NCBI GenBank assembly: GCA_003151235.1
Contig: PLWZ01000056.1
Location: forward strand, 62,001 to 126,000
Reading direction: 5' to 3'
Length of the DNA: 64,000 nt
Origin: Acidimicrobiaceae bacterium
Lineage (GTDB): Bacteria > Actinomycetota > Acidimicrobiia > Acidimicrobiales > RAAP-2
The notes under the pieces were generated by a model. That model did not search any database and had not been told where the DNA came from. It saw only the letters and a program-made list of their open reading frames with translations. The translations under genes and the position numbers were made by a program. Below, piece by piece: positions 60,254-64,000 of this stretch. Positions within the stretch are counted from its first letter, which is position 1. Each line of letters starts with the position of its first letter.

Positions 60254-62056
60254 CTACTCCGTGAAGTAGTAGTTCTCTGGCGTGAGCTGGAGGTAGCCGT
60301 TCTGCGGGTCCACGCCCTTCAGGGTCGACTTGATCATGGTCAGCTGGTAGGGCGGCGTCGGCATCCAGAGCCATGGGAGCTGCTTGGCCAAGTAGTTCTC
60401 GTACTTGAAGAACGCGCTCGGGTTGTTGGAGTTCAAGGTCGCGTTCACATTGGCCGTGTTGACCGGGTCGCTGTAGTTGCCGGCGTTCAACGTGGCCCCG
60501 GGAAGGAACAGAGCGCCGCCGGTCGGCACCGTGCCGTAGATGATGCCCCCGTAGACGCCGATCTGCCAGTTGCACGCCGTTGGGCAAGGGTCGACGGTGG
60601 AGACGACGTCGTTGAACGGCTGTGCCTTCAACGTGATCTTGATGCCGGCCTGTCTCGCTGCCGACTGGATCGTCTCGATCTCCCGCACCAGGTCCTGGTT
60701 GCCCGACGCATAGAGCAGCTGGAAGTTCAGTTGGGCACCCTTCGCGATGCCCTGGCCGCAGTCGCCGGAACCCGATCCGGGCTTCTGACACACGTCGGTG
60801 CCGCCGGGTTTGATCTTCCAACCGTGGCTGGACAGCAGCGACGTCGCGTCCGAGACGCTGAACGGATACGGGTTGGTCCGCTCGAGCGGGGAGACGAGGT
60901 TGTTCTTCGGTTTGAGCGGGATGGGACCGTAAGTCGGGAACCCGTAGCCCTTGAAGATATCCTGGATGATCTCGGGCTGGTTCTCAGTGTGCTGGATCGC
61001 CTGGCGAACGTAGAGCTGGGACAGGATCTTGCCCACCTTCGGGTTGGTCAGGTTGTAGATCGCGTAGTTGACCCCGAGGTTCTCCCACGGAACGAGCCGG
61101 TAACCCTCATCCGCCAGGGCGCTCTTCTGCCCGAGGTCCGACGTCGGCAGGTAGCCGATGTCGATGCTGGTCCCGGAACGCAGTGCGTTGACCTCGGCCT
61201 TGTTGCTCGTGAAAGGCAGCTCGATGAACTTCGAGATGGTGGCCTTGACCGGGCCCGAGTAGCTCGGGTTGGGAACGAAGGTCGCCTCGCCTGTGGTCGT
61301 CTCAGCGGAGAGCTTCCAGGGCCCGTCGACGACCTGCCACAGGGGGTTGGTCGCAAATTTGGTCAGGTCCATGGCCTGGGCGTTCAAGAAGTTGAATACC
61401 TTCACTGCTCCGGCAGACGTGGTGTCGTAGTCGCCGATCGCGCCGGTTGCCGATGTTTTGTCCCACGCATGCTGCGGCATCGGCGTGATGAGTCCCAGCT
61501 CGTTGTCGGTAAACCAGGTCTGGCTGACTGTGTGGGTCAGTGTGAAGACGATCGTGCGGGGGTCGGGCAGGGCCACCGAGGAGACGTTGTCGGGCAAATC
61601 GCCGGGCGAGTACTGGCTCCACAGGACCTTGTTGTACTTATACAGATTGAACGCAAACTCGACGTCGCGACTCGTGACGGGCTGACTGTCGGACCACATA
61701 TACGGCTTGAGCTTGATGGTCACAACGGTCGAATTGTCCGAGTAGGTGACCGAGCTGTACAGCGTGAGGCTGGTGTCGACCTTCACCGCGGTCTCGTTTG
61801 TCCCAAACCAGTTGAGGGGCCGCCACATGAGGAATTGGAACTGGTTCACGTTGTCAACCGAAGCACTTGTGGTCGGGTCGAACGGGAAAATGTAGGTCGG
61901 CTGGCCCCCGGGCGGTTCGGCGAACGTGACCGTGCCACCCTCGACCTTGGTGGCGCCACTGCTGGCGCTCGTAGTCGCCACGACCACGCCCGCCGTCAGC
62001 AGGCCGGTGGCCATCCCAACAGCCGCCATCTTCCGCACGATGCCAAACCGCCCCAT
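60254..62056 (-). CDS. Peptide/nickel-type ABC transporter substrate-binding protein (family 5)
   Basis: 600 aa from the ATG (MGRFGIVRKMAAVGMATGLL) 9 bases after GGGAGG; the frame is open upstream but lacks support. The signal peptide ends near VVATTSASSG; there is no lipobox Cys. The family 5 binding-protein pattern is clear: LKPYMWSDSQPVTSRDVEFA, VFTLTHTVSQTW, AINYA-like VNYAIYNLTNPKVGKILSQL, YVRQAIQHTENQPEIIQDIF and the late WQIGVYGG. It captures peptides or similar solutes outside the cell. Its permease and ATPase survive only as fragments downstream, so it is orphaned unless another system accepts it. Confidence 0.92.
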   Translation of the reverse strand: MGRFGIVRKMAAVGMATGLLTAGVVVATTSASSGATKVEGGTVTFAEPPGGQPTYIFPFDPTTSASVDNVNQFQFLMWRPLNWFGTNETAVKVDTSLTLYSSVTYSDNSTVVTIKLKPYMWSDSQPVTSRDVEFAFNLYKYNKVLWSQYSPGDLPDNVSSVALPDPRTIVFTLTHTVSQTWFTDNELGLITPMPQHAWDKTSATGAIGDYDTTSAGAVKVFNFLNAQAMDLTKFATNPLWQVVDGPWKLSAETTTGEATFVPNPSYSGPVKATISKFIELPFTSNKAEVNALRSGTSIDIGYLPTSDLGQKSALADEGYRLVPWENLGVNYAIYNLTNPKVGKILSQLYVRQAIQHTENQPEIIQDIFKGYGFPTYGPIPLKPKNNLVSPLERTNPYPFSVSDATSLLSSHGWKIKPGGTDVCQKPGSGSGDCGQGIAKGAQLNFQLLYASGNQDLVREIETIQSAARQAGIKITLKAQPFNDVVSTVDPCPTACNWQIGVYGGIIYGTVPTGGALFLPGATLNAGNYSDPVNTANVNATLNSNNPSAFFKYENYLAKQLPWLWMPTPPYQLTMIKSTLKGVDPQNGYLQLTPENYYFTE

Positions 62057-62506
62057 TGGCTTTGGCCTCCCTCGCGTCAGCCGCTGTGCGCGTGCCTGTT
62101 CACCGTCGGGACTGCGCCGACGCCCCCCTCTCCCTACGACGGGAACGGTAACGGGTAGCAGGTCAGTTCCGACCCTATGCACCTTGGGACTGCCGGGCTC
62201 TACCGGCCCGAAGGATCTTCTCAGCCGCATTGACGTCGGCGTTGGCCTCGCGGTCCTCGGCCCAATCCACTCCAATGAAGATCACCGCTTCTCCTCTCTC
62301 GGCTGATGAACACGAGCCTGAGGAGATCAGCGGCGACCTAATGGTTCAGTGCTCGAGACACGACCCCCCACCAGCCGTCATCCTCCTCACCAACCGGTCG
62401 GGGCACGATCTAGAGCTAGAGCTCAATGGATCGGGGCTGAAAAGTGCTCACCGACAAGTGGCTCGGGGATCAGCCTTGCCTCAATGAGGTGTCTGATCCA
62501 ACCCCA
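62057..62506. other. Intergenic region, no gene seen
   Basis: 450 bp between the start of the solute-binding gene and the stop of the EAL-domain gene, both on the minus strand. No credible gene. It should carry the promoter of the solute-binding protein. Confidence 0.4.
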
Positions 62507-64000
62507 TTAGGGGTGGGTGAAATCCGGGACCCCCGACGTTCGCTCGTTCGTCTCGCCCCGGGCGAACCCGAACAGCTCGTCGGCCGGCATCGGCCTTGCA
62601 GCGAAGTAGCCCTGGAGCACGCCGTATCCGAGCCCGGCCATGTCGCGGGCCAGCTCCTGGGTCTCGACCCCCTCGGCGACCGCGACCAGCCCGAGGCGCT
62701 TGGCCAGATCCGAGACGGTGCGGACGATCGCGAGGTCGTTGTGGGACTCCCGGGAGCGGCGGACGAACTGCTGATCCACCTTGATCTCGTCGAGCGGCAT
62801 CTCGGGCAGCGCCGACAGCGAGGTGTAGCCGCTCCCGAAGTCGTCCACCGAGATCCGGATGCCCAGCGACTGCAGAGGCCTGAGGCGCTTGACCGCGCTG
62901 GTGAGGTCGGCTGCGGCCGTCTCGGTGATCTCGAGGGTCAGACACGCCGGCGGGAGCCGGCGCAAGCGGATCTCGTCCATGACCCAGTCGGTCAGGCCGG
63001 GCCGGGTCAGCGTCACCGGTGAGAGGTTCACCGAGACCGAGATCGTGAGGCCGGCACGTCGCCAGCCCACCTGGGCGTCGAGGGCCTGGGGAAGGATCCA
63101 CTCGGTGAGCCGGTTGATCAGGCCGATCCGCTCGGCCAGGGGAATGAAGACGCCCGGAGGGACGTCGCCGCGCGCTGGGCTGTGCCAACGGAGCAGGGCT
63201 TCGGCGCCGATCGTCTTGGCGGTCCGCGAGTCGATCTGGGGCTGGAAGACGAGCGAGAGCTCTCCCTTTTCGATCGCCGCGCCGAGGTCGGCCAGCATCG
63301 CCAGGTCATCGGCCGTGAGCGTGCGGTTGTCGGCGAGCCACATGACCGACGTTGCGCCGTCGGCAACGGCCCTCTTCGCGCTCAGCGACGCCCGGCGGAG
63401 CAGCTCGGGTGCGTCGGTCCCGTCCCACGGCGCGATCGAGATTCCCGTGTGGGCGCGCAGCGCCACCTCGACACCGTCGACCTGGTAACGCCCGGCTGCG
63501 ATCGCGCGCTCGACGGTCTGCACCAGCTCGTCGCTCGAGTCGATGGCCTCTTGAGGGATCTCGGCCGACCTGTCCTGCGGGTCGAGCGGTATCCCCCCGA
63601 GTGACTGTGCCACCACCAGCTCGGCGCCCTCGATTCGGCCGATAGTGGCGTCGGATGGCAGCACCTGGCCGATGTCTTCGACAACCCGGCGGAGCAGCTC
63701 GGTACCGGCCTGATAGCCGAGGGCCTCGATTGCGCTGTCGATGCCCCGCACGAGCACCGACACCACCGCGAGCGGCCTCGTCTGGTCCCGCTCGCGGATC
63801 CGCCTGGCCATCCCGAAGCCGTTCGGAAGTCCGGTCTCGGGGTCGACCGCGCCGAGGCGACGGATCGACCGATTCAACAGCATCACGGTGAACGGAGCGG
63901 TGGAGAGGCAGATCGAACCGGTGATCGCGCCGAACGCCGCCCGGCCGACCCCGAACGTGCCCATGCGGGTCAGCCAGAGACAGAGCCCGATCGCGATCTG
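62507..64000 (-). CDS. Degenerate GGDEF / EAL domain protein (partial, cut by window edge)
   Basis: The frame runs to the right edge without a stop; residues upstream of the first in-window ATG (63964) are still membrane-like (IAIGLCLWLTR), so the true start lies beyond. Visible order: end of a membrane region, a GGDEF-like domain (DPETGLPNGFGMARRIRE) whose active site reads RIEGAE instead of RxGGDEF, and a full EAL domain. The EAL has GAEALLRW, ITETA, VDDFGSGYTSLS, EIKVDQQFV and AVAEGVETQ, all catalytic residues in place. It should hydrolyse cyclic di-GMP, with the GGDEF part possibly a regulatory GTP site. Confidence 0.92.
   Translation of the reverse strand, partial: QIAIGLCLWLTRMGTFGVGRAAFGAITGSICLSTAPFTVMLLNRSIRRLGAVDPETGLPNGFGMARRIRERDQTRPLAVVSVLVRGIDSAIEALGYQAGTELLRRVVEDIGQVLPSDATIGRIEGAELVVAQSLGGIPLDPQDRSAEIPQEAIDSSDELVQTVERAIAAGRYQVDGVEVALRAHTGISIAPWDGTDAPELLRRASLSAKRAVADGATSVMWLADNRTLTADDLAMLADLGAAIEKGELSLVFQPQIDSRTAKTIGAEALLRWHSPARGDVPPGVFIPLAERIGLINRLTEWILPQALDAQVGWRRAGLTISVSVNLSPVTLTRPGLTDWVMDEIRLRRLPPACLTLEITETAAADLTSAVKRLRPLQSLGIRISVDDFGSGYTSLSALPEMPLDEIKVDQQFVRRSRESHNDLAIVRTVSDLAKRLGLVAVAEGVETQELARDMAGLGYGVLQGYFAARPMPADELFGFARGETNERTSGVPDFTHP

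Noticed and set aside
60203-62158. 651-codon plus-strand frame opposite the solute-binding gene
   Set aside because: Arg/Gly/Val/Asp-rich antisense frame; the opposite strand has signal peptide, ribosome site and family motifs.
1-64000. CRISPR arrays, insertion sequences, replication origins, rRNA
   Set aside because: No regularly spaced repeats, no transposase or integrase motifs, no DnaA-box cluster and no rRNA sequence were seen in reading both strands.

Overview
This window comes from a high-GC actinobacterium. GTG starts are frequent, many genes overlap by 4 bases (GTGA/ATGA), and the gene families fit: an F420-type LLM oxidoreductase, GAF-ANTAR, DipZ, group II truncated haemoglobin, a cytochrome P450 with a small ferredoxin, DUF2237 and MshB-like PIG-L deacetylases. 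The overall flavour (split acyl-CoA mutase, P450, LLM, fused PutA) suggests an Acidimicrobiia-type environmental lineage, but that assignment is inference. I see no insertion sequence, CRISPR array, replication origin, rRNA or phage. One tRNA gene is present (Gly, anticodon TCC).

Left part (1-17.9 kb), compact and housekeeping-like: a phosphodiesterase of the alkaline phosphatase superfamily; a two-gene cobalamin-dependent acyl-CoA mutase; a phytoene-desaturase-like FAD enzyme; then a dense signalling island. In order the island holds a protein ending in a cyclic-nucleotide-binding domain, a response regulator fused to a class III nucleotide cyclase, an ABC ATPase without a permease, a polytopic GAF/HisKA_3 histidine kinase, a stand-alone receiver and a NarL-type regulator. 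It is followed by a MerR regulator overlapping an MFS drug exporter, a secreted beta-propeller protein, a double-VOC protein and a truncated haemoglobin.

Middle part (17.9-48.4 kb), beginning just after tRNA-Gly, is looser and accessory in character: longer gaps, gene remnants and many stress or redox proteins. It has a SulP transporter; a stress block of two PRC-barrel proteins, CsbD and tiny membrane proteins; an F420-type NADP oxidoreductase; a CoA-binding protein; a fatty acid desaturase next to a GAF-ANTAR regulator; and a PAQR/hemolysin III protein. A divergent four-gene set follows (PIG-L deacetylase plus GT-A glycosyltransferase, against a CelD-type acyltransferase plus a second PIG-L), which recalls the gene types of mycothiol synthesis without being that pathway. 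Then come a hemerythrin and a VioB-like ferritin fold protein, a DrrAB-type exporter, and a set of VOC, CMD, LLM and aldo-keto reductase genes.

Right part (48.4-64 kb): a 1118-residue PutA; a frameshifted secreted protein opposite a lipoprotein phospholipase C; DoxX; P450 and ferredoxin; DipZ; a GNAT; an intact peptide-type solute-binding protein whose permease and ATPase survive only as fragments; and, cut by the right edge, a degenerate-GGDEF/EAL protein.

The most notable unexplained items are the cNMP/two-component island (6.1-12.6 kb), the PIG-L/GT/acyltransferase/PIG-L locus (30.9-34.6 kb), and a series of recognisable broken genes, several disrupted by short tandem duplications or a homopolymer.
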